Shown here one piece after another: positions 36,641-47,500 of a DNA stretch of 64,000 nt. The position numbers were made by a program, and so were the translations under genes. The notes under the pieces are model-generated. The model made no database searches. It was given only the letters and a program-made list of their open reading frames with translations, and was not told the origin of the DNA. The stretch comes from Himantopus leucocephalus. Lineage: Eukaryota > Chordata > Aves > Charadriiformes > Recurvirostridae. The stretch covers positions 15,192,633 through 15,256,632 of the forward strand of contig RSEF01000004.1 of assembly GCA_003993805.1 (NCBI GenBank). Direction: 5' to 3'. Position 1 is the stretch's first letter. Each line of letters starts with the position of its first letter.

Positions 36641-39600
36641 AAGGAAAGGACAAGGCAAAAAAGACAAGAAACACATTGAGTTAACTCTCCTCCTCCTGCC
36701 TTTTCCTTCTAAAATATGCCTCATTGATTTTTCATATGTATTATGACCCCGTAGCATTAGAAATCCGGGGTCACCTGAGGACTTTGAGACGGTCACTGTG
36801 CCGCGCGTTGTGACCGCTTGGAATCTGACAGCGAGACAGACTTCAGAGGTCTGTGCTTATGAAGGGCTGGCTGCAACTGTCGGGGCTGAAAAGGAGTTTC
36901 TTACTTCTCGTTTTGCAGGCGGCGATCCAACACGCGGAGCTGAACCGCTCCGATCCTGTCCCACAACGAGAAGCAGTGACTCAAACCGGCTTACTCATTA
37001 TCATTCTTTTGGAATTAGTGACTTAGTTAATGCTCCCCATGTTAGCATTTAAAAAAAAAATGCATTTTTTTCTGTTCTTTTGTATGCTATACTCTTCCCT
37101 GGCTCGGTGCGTTTCTTCTGTTCACTCCAAGGAGGAATGATTTCCCTTGGCTGCAGTTAACCGCAAAGAACCACCCGCAGCAGCAAGGACCCACAATCTT
37201 CTTCACCTGTTTTTAATCAGTTCGTCCTACGTCCCATCACGCATCGCCAAGATCCCACGGCACATCCGTAAGTCCGGGGTTGTGGGTGCTGAGGCACCTA
37301 TAGTAAATAGCTTAACCCATCCCTCTCGGCAAGGGGCTGGTGGGCACCCGGTGTCACCGCCACACCAAAGGATGCTGTTGGTCCCAGAGCTCGGCAACAT
37401 GCCCCGGTGCCAGCGTGTCCCTCGTTCCTCCAGCCCAGGCCCTGGGTGAGGTGCAGGGGCTCTCGTAACGCACCTGCAACGCCCCAGCGCTGCGCCGGCA
37501 CAGCGGGGCTGGAGCAGGAATCAGGACGGTGACCGGGAGGGTCGGAGAAGGGGAGACGAGCTGAGCCAAAGGCTCCCACCAACGGGGCTGCGAGAGCGCG
37601 GCAGGCACTGCCCTCTGAGGCCACCGAGAAAACAGACGAGTCGCAACTCTGCGGCTGCTCTGCACTTGGTGAAAATGTCTGCTCCTCACCACCCCCCCCC
37701 AAAAAAAATTAAATAAATAACCAACTAACTACAGCTCTCCCTGCAGCCAGCGATGCATACGAGATGACTGCCTTCTCAACATGAGAGCAAAAGGGCAAAT
37801 GAATCACATTACACTCCATGAATAAAAACAGAATCTTAATGCAACAGCGACTTAATGATTTCATTTTCAATGCGCTCGACAGTTTGGCCTCATTTGCAGA
37901 GGTGCTGAGCACCCCCGAGTCCCACTCCAGCTAATGGGGATGGCAGGCACTTTGCACCTCGGGACTCTCCCCCGAGAGAGAACATCCCCCACCTGGTGGG
38001 GAGGCTTTCCCCCAGGTTTGTGAAATTAAAAGCTGATAGCAGGGATGAGCCTGGGCCAAAGACCTCATGCACCCAGATCCGTCCCCGGGAAGGTGGGATT
38101 AGGGTTTGCAGCTCTGTTTGGACCGTGCTTTTGTCTCCCACGTGGTGAAGAGGAACCAAGTCCTGCCCGCCACGGCACCCGGGAGGCAACCAAGGTGCTC
38201 GCCCGGCCCGACTCTGCGTATCTCCTATGCACAAGGCGAAGGAGGTGGCGCCGTGAGCCACTTGAAATGGAAAAAACGGAATTTCCGAACTACCCCCTTA
38301 GCAAGGTGCTCACGGAGCCCTTCTGGAACAGCCCTTCGCGGAGGGACGGCAAAACAAACCCAAACCCCAGTGGCGTTGTGTTGTTGGCAAAGGGCTTCTG
38401 CAGCAGACCGAAGCCAGCCAAGCACACGCGCGGGTGGCAGATACTCTGCTCGGACCCTGCCGGGGTACCAACCATGCCGCCTGCCCTTCCCGAGCTTTTT
38501 GGGCTCCCTATGGCATTGAAAACAACTCCTGTTCCCACTTTGTGGGGTAAACCTTGCTGTTTTCTTTTAGACACCCTCCTGCACTGGCGGTGTTTCTCAA
38601 AGCAAGCCCCGGTGTCACCTCCCGGTCACAGCCAACGTGACGGCGGTGACGGCGGCGTGAGCTGCACCCCGGCCTTGGCACCATCCTCCTTGGGAGGAAT
38701 TCAAAAAAGCCCACAAACCTTCGCAATATTCCTACCTCTGTTTGGAAAACACATCGCAGGACAACCTCTCCAAAACACCACCCGTCCTCTGGCAAACAAA
38801 AAGAAGTCAAACGCAAACTATGTATTGCCAAACCCTCTTCCTTCGTTGTAAAGTACTGTTTAATTTTATCCCTTAGGCATCTATTATCTCATAGCCCATA
38901 TTATTTTTCCAGCTATTACTGCTTAATTTTCCCCATCCAAAAAGTACGTACAGACATAAGCCAATTTCCGTCTTGGCATAATTGTTTATGAGAAACAAAC
39001 AGCTGTTTCACTGGGGTCCTAACAAATAGATGGTGAATCGATGCTTCTCGTCTCTTCATTAGCTTCCCGCAAGAAACCCGCTGCCGTCACGTGTCCTCTG
39101 CTGCCGAGCATCGTCACCCTCCCAGCCGCAGCCGCTAACGAGCGGGGACCCTCGCTGATCAGGGGGGACCTCGCAGAGGGAGGGAGGAGAAGCCGGGGGG
39201 GCTCCGCCGGAGCCCCTCGTTTACAACCTCACGCTGCGGTGGAAATAAGGGCCTACGCTGAGCATAAACATTTCTTGTTTTTCTTTAAATAAAAGCTGCT
39301 GAATTTTAATCAGGGCTTAAAATAAAAAGTAAAAACCATGGCTAATGGAATATGCTTATCAAAATGCCTGGGCTGCTTTTCTTTTCCCATTTCTGGTAGA
39401 ATTTGTTCATTTTACCGCTTATGGGCATTGTTGGGGTTTTTTTACCAGCAGAGCTTCCATGGGGTCTGGATTTTTTTTTGCAAAACGCTATCGCGGGCCA
39501 CAAGTAAGCATAGAACCTTCTGAAGGTACGAAGTCTATAACCCTCCTTTTAGGGAGACGGTGGCAATGTGACTGCCTGAGCAGCGGCCAGCGGCAGCCGG

Positions 39601-39729
39601 CGCAGGAGGGAGCGAGCGCACACCCGACAGCAGTGGAGGTTTGCGGAAGAGACCCCAGGAAACAATCTCTGCTTCCCAGACTATAGCACAGAGCGGACAA
39701 AGAATGGCAAACAAGCCTAGAAACTCAGA

Positions 39730-39753
39730 TTTTTTTTTTTAAAAAAAAAAAAA
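39730..39753. repeat. Poly-T/poly-A inverted tract
   Basis: A T run of about 11 is followed directly by an A run of 13, a perfect homopolymeric inverted repeat. It is seen directly and its significance is unknown. Confidence 0.75.
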
Positions 39754-40949
39754 GGATTGACGCGACTAAGGAATATGCAAAATTGCAAAATATTGTAAAG
39801 GCATAGAAGCAGCTAGCCAGAGTTCCCAGCAACAGCTGCGAAAGAGAAGGTGTGTCTGTGCGTCCGCACGCGTCAGACGGACAGAAAGCTGGGTGCCCAT
39901 TCTGGTCTGCCTGCCCGCCAGTATTTTCCATGTAGGAGTGTGTAATTCAGCCTAACTCCAGCTTGGGTTGAACATTTGCCGAACCACCGCTGACATTATT
40001 TTCCTTTAACACGCACGTATTTACGGTAGCGTTGGGGTACTCGGCGCTTGTGGAGTTTATTTTTCATGTTGTAAAGCGCCCGCACGTCCAAGGGTTCCCC
40101 AAGGAGCGGGAGAAGGGGATTTGTGATAGCAGAGGGGAAAGGGACAACATTTCTTAGGGACCACACAAGAGCCTAAATGGGCTCAGCACCTGGGTACGGG
40201 GCAGAGCATCTCCCACCGTCGACCCAGTTTCGGCAGCCAGCCTCGGCTGGGAGGCACCTGGGGACAGAGCCTACGTCGGACGTGGGGACGGCAGCAGGGC
40301 CTTTCAGCCCAACTCCTCACGCCAGCCTGCCACGCACAACACGAGAGGCATTTCTTCAGCTCCTCTTTCATTTTAATATTTTATTCATGCTTCCGACAAA
40401 AGGCATCGCTAATGTTTTCCTTTCCGTCACCCGTCCTGGCTTTAGATGTTCAACTAAAAAAAAAAAAAGCTCCAAAAGCAGTTGCAAGCATCGGTGCTTT
40501 GCGACGCTCTCCTCTTGTCCAGTGGGTGTTACCGCAGCAAATAGAAATTGCAAGCAGAGGCCGAACGGCAATGAGTCAGGAAGGCAGAAAGGCGTGAAAA
40601 CAAAATGAATGGAAAGGCAATAAACCCGCAATATTTCACCATCGGTACTGAGTTCCTGGATAACCTCCATCTATCAGCGTTATCAGTGCCTGGGAGCTCA
40701 CCGGAGCTGTACTTACAGCACGTTAGTGACATTGGCAGAGAAGAGGCTGCGGCCACGTGGGTGCATCACCGTGCCACGGGCCGAGGCCACCACGAGCCAC
40801 GGTAAGGGCAATGGCCATCCACCCTCCTCTCCAGCACCTCGGGATCCTCCTCCAGAACAAAGAGAAAAACACTCAAGCTTTTACCGGCTTCCTAGGTGAA
40901 GCAGAGGAGAAAACTGACGGGGCAATCCCAGGCAGCAAGACGCCCCGGT

Positions 40950-40983
40950 CCAGGAAAGGGATCGATCCAGGAAAGGGATCGAT
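40950..40983 (+). repeat. 17-bp perfect tandem duplication
   Basis: CCAGGAAAGGGATCGAT occurs twice in a row (40,950-40,966 and 40,967-40,983) with no differences. This is a small recent local duplication just upstream of a CR1 fragment. Confidence 0.85.
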
Positions 40984-41061
40984 GATGGATGCACGTGCTG
41001 AAACGCTGTCCTGCTCGGGGATCCTGTCTGTGAAGGAGGAAAAAGGCTCACACATCAATAG

Positions 41062-41332
41062 CATGAGGGGGAACGATTTAAACTGCAAGAGGGGAGATTT
41101 AGATCAGGTATTAAGAAGAAATTCTTTACTCCTAGGTTGGTGAGCCCCTGGCGCAGGTTGCCCCGAGAAGCTGTGGCTGCCCCATCCCTGGAGGTGTTCA
41201 AGGCCAGGTTGGACGGGGCTTGGAGCAACCTGGGCTGGTGGGAGGTGTCCCTGCCCAGGGCAGGGGGGTGGGAACGAGATGATCTTCAAGGTCCCTTCCA
41301 ACCCAAACCCTTCCATGATTCTATGATCTTGG
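41062..41332 (+). mobile_element. CR1 LINE, 3' terminal fragment
   Basis: About 270 bases match the 3' UTR of avian CR1: ATTAAGAAGAAATTCTTTAC, GAGAAGCTGTGGCTGCCCC, ATCCCTGGAGGTGTTCAAGG, CAGGTTGGACGGGGCTTGG, GATGATCTTCAAGGTCCCTT and the tail CCATGATTCTATGATCTT. Plus orientation is set by the tail. It is 5'-truncated, as most CR1 copies are. It is antisense to NEXMIF. Confidence 0.95.
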
Positions 41333-43172
41333 ATCTGACTCCAGCAGGAAAGCTGTACTGCTTAAGGAATAGAAGCCCGAGAAATATGTTTAAAAAGGAA
41401 AGCAGTTCCCTGTAAAAAACTGGAGAACAGTTCAAAGAACTGAATTAGGAAAAGGAGACCCTTCTCTAGTCACCCCCAAAACCACCAGTGCCCCTTCATT
41501 CCCTACTTCTCATGAAGTGTAGCTGCTCCTTTTTGGGGTACTGACGGATAATCCCCCCTTTCTCTGTATCTACAAAGAGATTATAAAAACATTACTAGGA
41601 AATGGAGGACGGGGACCACCTCAATCCTTTATTTTCCAGAGCATCAAGTACAAAATAGCCTGCCGGTCCACTTTTAGAAACAACCATTTATTTTTCAGTC
41701 CCGTGCAGAACAATCTAAACACCTACCTGCAGCTCCTGCCCATCCCCTGCACCATCCCTGCCACGGCGGCAGGAGACCCAGCCACATTTCCAGTACAAAA
41801 ACCAGTCGCGTACGGGTTTTGCCTGCAAGTCAGGCTCACGGTGTTACACCGGGAGCTGGCACCCCCCCAAAAAAACGGGGCTCTGCGTCCCCCCTCCACG
41901 ACCTACGGCTTGGACACGGGTTGGGGCCAACTGCCCAGGCTGCGAATAAAAATCACCGCTCGCCCCAAAAAGAAGCTAATTGCCCGTTAGCTTTGCAGAA
42001 AACTCAGGCAGCCAGCGAGAAGAAAGCTTTTTAAAGAGATATAAAAACAGGATTTTTGTATTGAAACACATGCCACAGATGGTGTAGCAGACGAGGATTA
42101 ATTCATGAATCATATTTCTTAAATGATACAATCTCTCTTTTCACTTCCATACTTTCCCTTTTTGACTCAGAAGCAGGGATTTAAGATGCCCTTCCCAGAT
42201 ATGAATTTTGCATGAACAAACATTGCAGGGGAAAAGGAAAAAAGAAAAAAAAAAAGAAAAGGCAGCAATAAACCAGAGAACCCAGATGTTTAAAGCTAAG
42301 TTCTCAAATGTAAGCGAACGCATATCCTGTCCATCTATGAAAGAACATGTGTGGAAATGCAATATATGCAGGCACAGATCTGGGACTAGGGTGGGAAAAC
42401 GCGTTCCCTAACATTTGGAGATTACTAATGCTTCAGCCGGGGATCTGAATTTCACAAAAGCTGATTTTCTATCTCCTTCTATCGTATTCGCCACCCTCGC
42501 AGCAAAAGAAAAGCCTTAAGGCAAACATTTCCACCGAGAGGCCCTCCTCGCTCTGCCGCTCGGGTTTGTCCCTCCTCCAGCCCCCGTCGACGCTTTCCTT
42601 CGGAAAACCCTGGCGCAGCCACCGCCAGGTCGCTCTCCGGAAAAGCTCGTGGAGCCCACAAAAACCAAAGGGATCGCAGCAAGGCAAAACACCCTGCGCC
42701 ACGCAAACAGAACAGCCGCAGCGCCCTACCGCAGCTGAGTAACGTTTTCAGTGGAAAAAAATAGAAGGAAATGACAAAAGAGCTCTTCCACACCAGCAGA
42801 CGTCAAACTCCCAACTCCTTCTCCACTGGAAAGCTCTTCCAGACCCGCCAGACCCATGCAAAGCCCACGACCTGTCTGCGCAGAACCACCGCTTTCACCC
42901 GGGCACCAGCGCAGACCCAACCAGGGCGAGAAGAACCACCACCACCATTCAAACCTCCCAGCGCGCTGCCATTCTGGGCTCTCTCTCAGCCGCGAAAGGT
43001 GCCGCCAGACCCTTCTTTTATCACCAAATCAGCATTTCTGTCATTTTTTTCCACTTTGCACATAAAGCGGCTGTGTATACGCTTAACAGCTTCTTCATAC
43101 AGCCTTGCACTTACTATTGTAGCTTTACACACGAAGCTTCAAGTTAAAATAAGGGTGAAAAAAATTACTTAC
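41333..43172. other. Non-coding sequence
   Basis: I see no gene or repeat of note. An A-rich stretch lies near 42,236-42,258. Confidence 0.6.
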
Positions 43173-43308
43173 CCCTTCAATTATTTCAACCTTTCCCTGC
43201 TTTGAGTATGACGTGGGCTTCTCTTTTGGTTACTATTTCCAGATTTGGTCTTTGGGTAGGTGAATGGAAGAGGAGAATGAAAGGAGTTGTAGTTGATGAC
43301 GATGGAGA
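43173..43308 (-). other. Candidate non-coding internal exon (136 bases)
   Basis: On the minus strand this segment is framed by a near-ideal acceptor, TTCTCTTTATTTTACAG at 43,309-43,325, and an excellent donor, GAAGGG|GTAAGT with GT at 43,172-43,171. All three forward frames within it meet a stop (TGA, TAG or TAA), so it would be non-coding. The strand is that of NEXMIF and it lies between the CpG-rich segment at 53 kb and the start-codon exon at 8.3 kb, so a 5' UTR exon of NEXMIF is the simplest reading. It could also belong to a lncRNA. There is no direct transcript evidence here. Confidence 0.45.
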
Positions 43309-43507
43309 CTGTAAAATAAAGAGAAGCACTTTAGAGCAGAACAGTCCCCTCTATACATACGTATCAGATTAAATTAAATTAACTTAGTGACACCTACATA
43401 AATGCTTCCTACTGTTTTTATGCACACATACAAATATCACAACTGTCAAGGAGAACGCAGCTGTCAGTGATACAGCAGGGGGGGAAAAAAGAGCAATTTC
43501 TAAAATN

Positions 43508-43526
43508 AAAAAAAAAAAAAAAAAAA
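43508..43526 (+). repeat. Poly-A run next to a single-N join
   Basis: About 19 A follow a single N at 43,507. The join lies in a homopolymer, as at 36,593. Confidence 0.8.
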
Positions 43527-44297
43527 TCTAGCGTAAGAACCAGGATTTGAAGAGCAGCGCAGGGGCTTGCCCCGGTTGGCGGGAGGGCAGGCGGGCCACC
43601 AGGCAGCGGCCCACGGAACCGGAATGGGTCGAGACCAGACAGGAGCCCCGGGAAAGGGCTCGAGCAGAGGACAGCGCGGAAGGAGCGCGGGTAGCAAAGG
43701 CGCTGCGACGAAACCCGACAAACACTCTTTCGCTTCCCAAAATACTACGTCAGCTCAACCGCTTTTGAGAGAGCAAGGGAGGAGCCGAGAGTTGCGGGAA
43801 ACACAATTCACCCATACCCTGTAACGATGAAAGGACTCCTAGCACAGGAAGGAATTAATAATTTGGTCACCGTACCAGCAAGTACCCCCCCTAAAAACCA
43901 GATTAATCTCCCACCATCTGCTTTAATAGCAGAATTTCTGCTAAGTGGTTTTTCCCCTACACAGACCCACACATCCATGTAAACACACAAACAAACCATT
44001 TGGCTTCCCGCAGTCACGGGGTACGCAGCTGCTCGGAGAAGGGCTCGCTGCCTTTGACACGATGCCAAGGTTGAATTCCTGCCATCCCATTTCCTCCGAC
44101 ACCTCTCCCCCCACCGAATCCCTCCCCCGGTCCTGTGCAGACTCTTTAAGGCTCATGAGGTGAAGCCCCTTGGGCTACCTCCCCTGCTCCGGCCTCCCCA
44201 AATCACTGTCCCTGTCACACGGCAGGTTGAGATCCTTAAAATGCAATTTCATTGTAAATAATGGGAAAAAAAAAGTACAAACACAAGAGGAATTCTC

Positions 44298-44543
44298 CCC
44301 TTCTGCTCCGCTCTGGTGAGACCCCACCTGCAGTACTGCGTCCAACTCTGGAGCCCACAACAGAAGAAGGACATGGACCTGTTGGAGCGAGTCCAGAGGA
44401 NNNNNNNNNNNNNNNNNNNNNNNNNNNNNNNNNNNNNNNNNNNNNNNNNNNNNNNNNNNNNNNNNNNNNNNNNNNNNNNNNNNNNNNNNNNNNNNNNNNN
44501 CTTCAAGGTCCCTTCCAACCCAAACCATTCTGTGAGTCTATGA
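44298..44543 (+). mobile_element. CR1 LINE, interrupted by an assembly gap
   Basis: The left part (44,298-44,400) encodes, in the plus strand, the C-terminal region of the CR1 reverse-transcriptase ORF2, with the recognisable string [17 protein letters not shown]. After the 100-N gap the right part (44,501-44,543) is the CR1 3' end with AGGTCCCTTCCAACCC and ATTCTGTGAGTCTATGA. Both parts fit one plus-oriented copy, with the middle (end of ORF2 and most of the 3' UTR) hidden in the gap. Confidence 0.93.
44401..44500. other. Assembly gap (100 N) inside CR1
   Basis: Exactly 100 N. By comparison with intact CR1 copies, the missing segment should be several hundred bases of LINE sequence, so the placeholder is probably shorter than the real gap. 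Confidence 0.95.
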
Positions 44544-47500
44544 CTTCCCCGTTGTTATTTTTCTCATGACAACTCTCCCATCTTCTGTATGCAACTGGCA
44601 TCTCCAGCACCGGGAGCCCCAGCCTGACCACCGAAAGCACCCCAAAAAAAGCAGATATAGAAAATTAATTAGAAAATGCCATGCCTGCTAGGGGAAGAAA
44701 ACCCGACCCCTGAGTCAAGGACTGTCCTTGTTTGGTTGGAAAGGCACAAAGGTCTCTGCAAGTAGTATATAAAAATACATGCTAACATTGAAGAGGTATA
44801 AACATAATACTAAATAACGCTTTCTATAACCAGCTCAGTATTTAACACTTGCCCAGTGGCCTTTGATAAATCCTAGGCACTTTAACAAAGGAAGGAAGCT
44901 TTTCACCGCTGTTTAGCGGAATGGGGAAAGTAAAGCACGAGAGAATAAAACTGCTCAAGACATCAAGGACCACGTCAGAAACAAAAAGCCAGGGCTCCTC
45001 ACCCAGCTCCTCCACCGCTGAGCGCCCTGCGAGGCTGCCGCATTTAAATAGAAATACTATTGTTAGCCGTAAGCAATGCAGACTCATTAACATTTATTTT
45101 AGTGTTATAAAATATATTTTTAAATACTTGAAGAAATAATCTGGAGGAAGTGCTAAAGCTCTGAGCATATTTTCAATATGTCCCAGCTTCTCCAGAGATT
45201 TCAGACCTCCTGGAAAGACACAGACTGTCTCGGAGGCTGCAGCGCGGGAGCGTGCGGATCCCTCCATCCAACCCAGAACAGCAGCACAGGCACGTTCCCT
45301 GCCCTCGCTTCTCCTCCCAGATTGTTCACTAAGAGGTAAACCTAAAAATGCCGTTGATGTGAATTACTCATGGACAGCAGAAACCCGAAACTATCATTTC
45401 CCACACGTTTTTAATGCGTGTGGGTGTTTATATGTGAATAACACTTGGAAACAGAGGAACCCGCTGCCTGGAGAGACACCTCCTCGAGGAGCATGCCAGC
45501 AGGAACCCCCGCCAGTGCACGCAGCTCCCGCTGGAACAACTTCCACGCAGCCCAGGGTCAGCGTGGTGGTCCTGGCGAGACTGCACCTGATCCCAAACCC
45601 TAATGGAGACAAACCACGTTTGCAACTTTTCGTTAACCCAGCAGAGCACGAGCGTGACTGGGGAGAGGAAAGGCAGCCCGTTCCCGTCCTGACGAAGAGC
45701 CGGCAGCGCGGGCAGCAGCCCCCGCCGATCCCGTAAGGTGTCAGGAGAGGGTTTGGGGCTTGGCCGAGAGGAGCAGCGGTCGGTGGTGGCTGTTCCAGTG
45801 GTATCCATAAGCACATCCAGAGAAAACCACTGTGCGGGAGGATGCCGAGCCACAGGGGCAGAGGATGGATTCAGTACAGAAACCAGAGGTGCACACCGAC
45901 ACAGGGAGCACAGGGCCCTATTTTTACCAAACCCAAACGTATCAAGAACACGGAAGAGGCATTTTATCTTATACATACACTTCACAAGACAAACTCCAGT
46001 TTTCCGTATGACCCAGCCAGCCTGGGGCCACCTCAGACAAAATAAAATGGGAGGAAGCAAGGAAAACAACTTTCCATTGTCAGAAAAGTTATTGTCCAGT
46101 TAGTGTTTTACGGGCTGCCCACCATTTCAGAGTGGCCTTTAACCAGTGTTTTGGTGAGGGAAAGGAAGAAGCAAGACAATTTCTGCCATTTCAGAGTGGG
46201 TTCAACCCACGTCCGCTGCAATTTGGCATCCTGAGCTCGGAGACGGTGCCTTCCCCGGGACCGACCCACCACCCCGCCGCTTCCCCCCAGGCACGGGGCG
46301 GCCGGCTGCGGCACAGCACGACGGAGCTGGAGGAGCCGATGCTCCGCTATTTAAAGCCACGCATCTTTTCCCCAGCGCGGAGACAGGGGGACGTGCTCTG
46401 GAGCTCAGCCACGGTGGTCCCCGGCGCTGTGCAGATGGCAGCGGTTTGGTTACCCGGTGCTAAACGCAATCTGCACAAGCTACAGCACACACCAAGTTCA
46501 AAGTCAAAATGAACATTTGTTCTACAACAAAACACATTGCAAATGATCCTTAACAAATTTTAACTGTTGGTACAGTCAGATAAGAGCACAGTAGCATATA
46601 TCATACCCTGTTGTTACTGCAAGCTCTGCGCTGCTAAACATGAGTGGCAATGCAGAGAGATCTATATTTTGTATTTCGGTATAAATTATAGAGCGGCATA
46701 ATAGACCTGAAGAGGCAGCTCCGCTCTTTCCTGCATCGCTTCCTTCGCGTTTTTAAGCCCATTAAATTCCTTCCCGTTTAGTTGCTTTATTTTGGTTCCT
46801 TGCTGCATAAAATTGTTCCACATTCACCAAGCGGCGAAGCCGAATAAATAATCACAAAACTTCCCCGCAAAATCTCTGCGAGCTGTTATGTAAAGCAGAG
46901 AGGGCATCAGCAGATAGAGACAACTCGGAGGCAACCTGAGGTTTGGTATTCTGTGTCAGCTTGACACACAGGGGAAATAACCCTTTAATCCAGTGCAGTG
47001 TATTTCATTTACTGTAGTGTTATCCAGTTCGAAGATGTTATGAAAGGAATCCCCGGAGAGACTTAAGACTTCAAAACCAGCCTGAGTTTGAACTTAATTC
47101 CACCGTTGCAAAAGGCTGTAGCCGTGGAAGATGACCTTTTCCGTACCTTGCATGCCAGGAGCCATTCTGCCTCATAATGTCACGCCAAATTAGAATATTC
47201 TCTTTTTGTTTTACTCGGGATTTTGGTTTGTCTTTTCTTTTTAATTAAAAGCATCTGTCACTATTAATGAAAAAAAAAAAAATCAATAACACAAACAGAT
47301 TAAAAATGGTGACGTCAAGAGAGATGGGGAGAGTCAAAAAGCCGGGTAATTAACAGAGGGACTTTCACCTCTGCGTGAGCTCGTCGCCAGAGCCCAGGTC
47401 AGGACTGAACGAGCATCGGCGCCGTCTCCCTGCTGCTCACTGCCCAGCCGAAACAAAGGGATGCTCTTGCCCTACCGCCATGCCGGCCTCTCCCCAAACA

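Larger units (their letters stand above)
28143..40949. other. Non-coding sequence with scattered simple repeats
   Basis: No gene is recognisable. CpG-rich patches occur near 28,250-28,480, 37,440-37,620 and 39,050-39,240. The part from about 30,850 to 33,350 is comparatively CpG-poor and differs in texture from its surroundings. The open frame of 268 codons on the plus strand at 38,045-38,851 lies in GC-rich sequence and matches nothing I know. A-rich and G-run tracts are listed separately. Confidence 0.6.

Noticed and set aside
38045..38851. A 268-codon plus-strand frame
   Set aside because: It lies in GC-rich sequence with few stops, has no recognisable domain, and overlaps other open frames equally long for the local composition.
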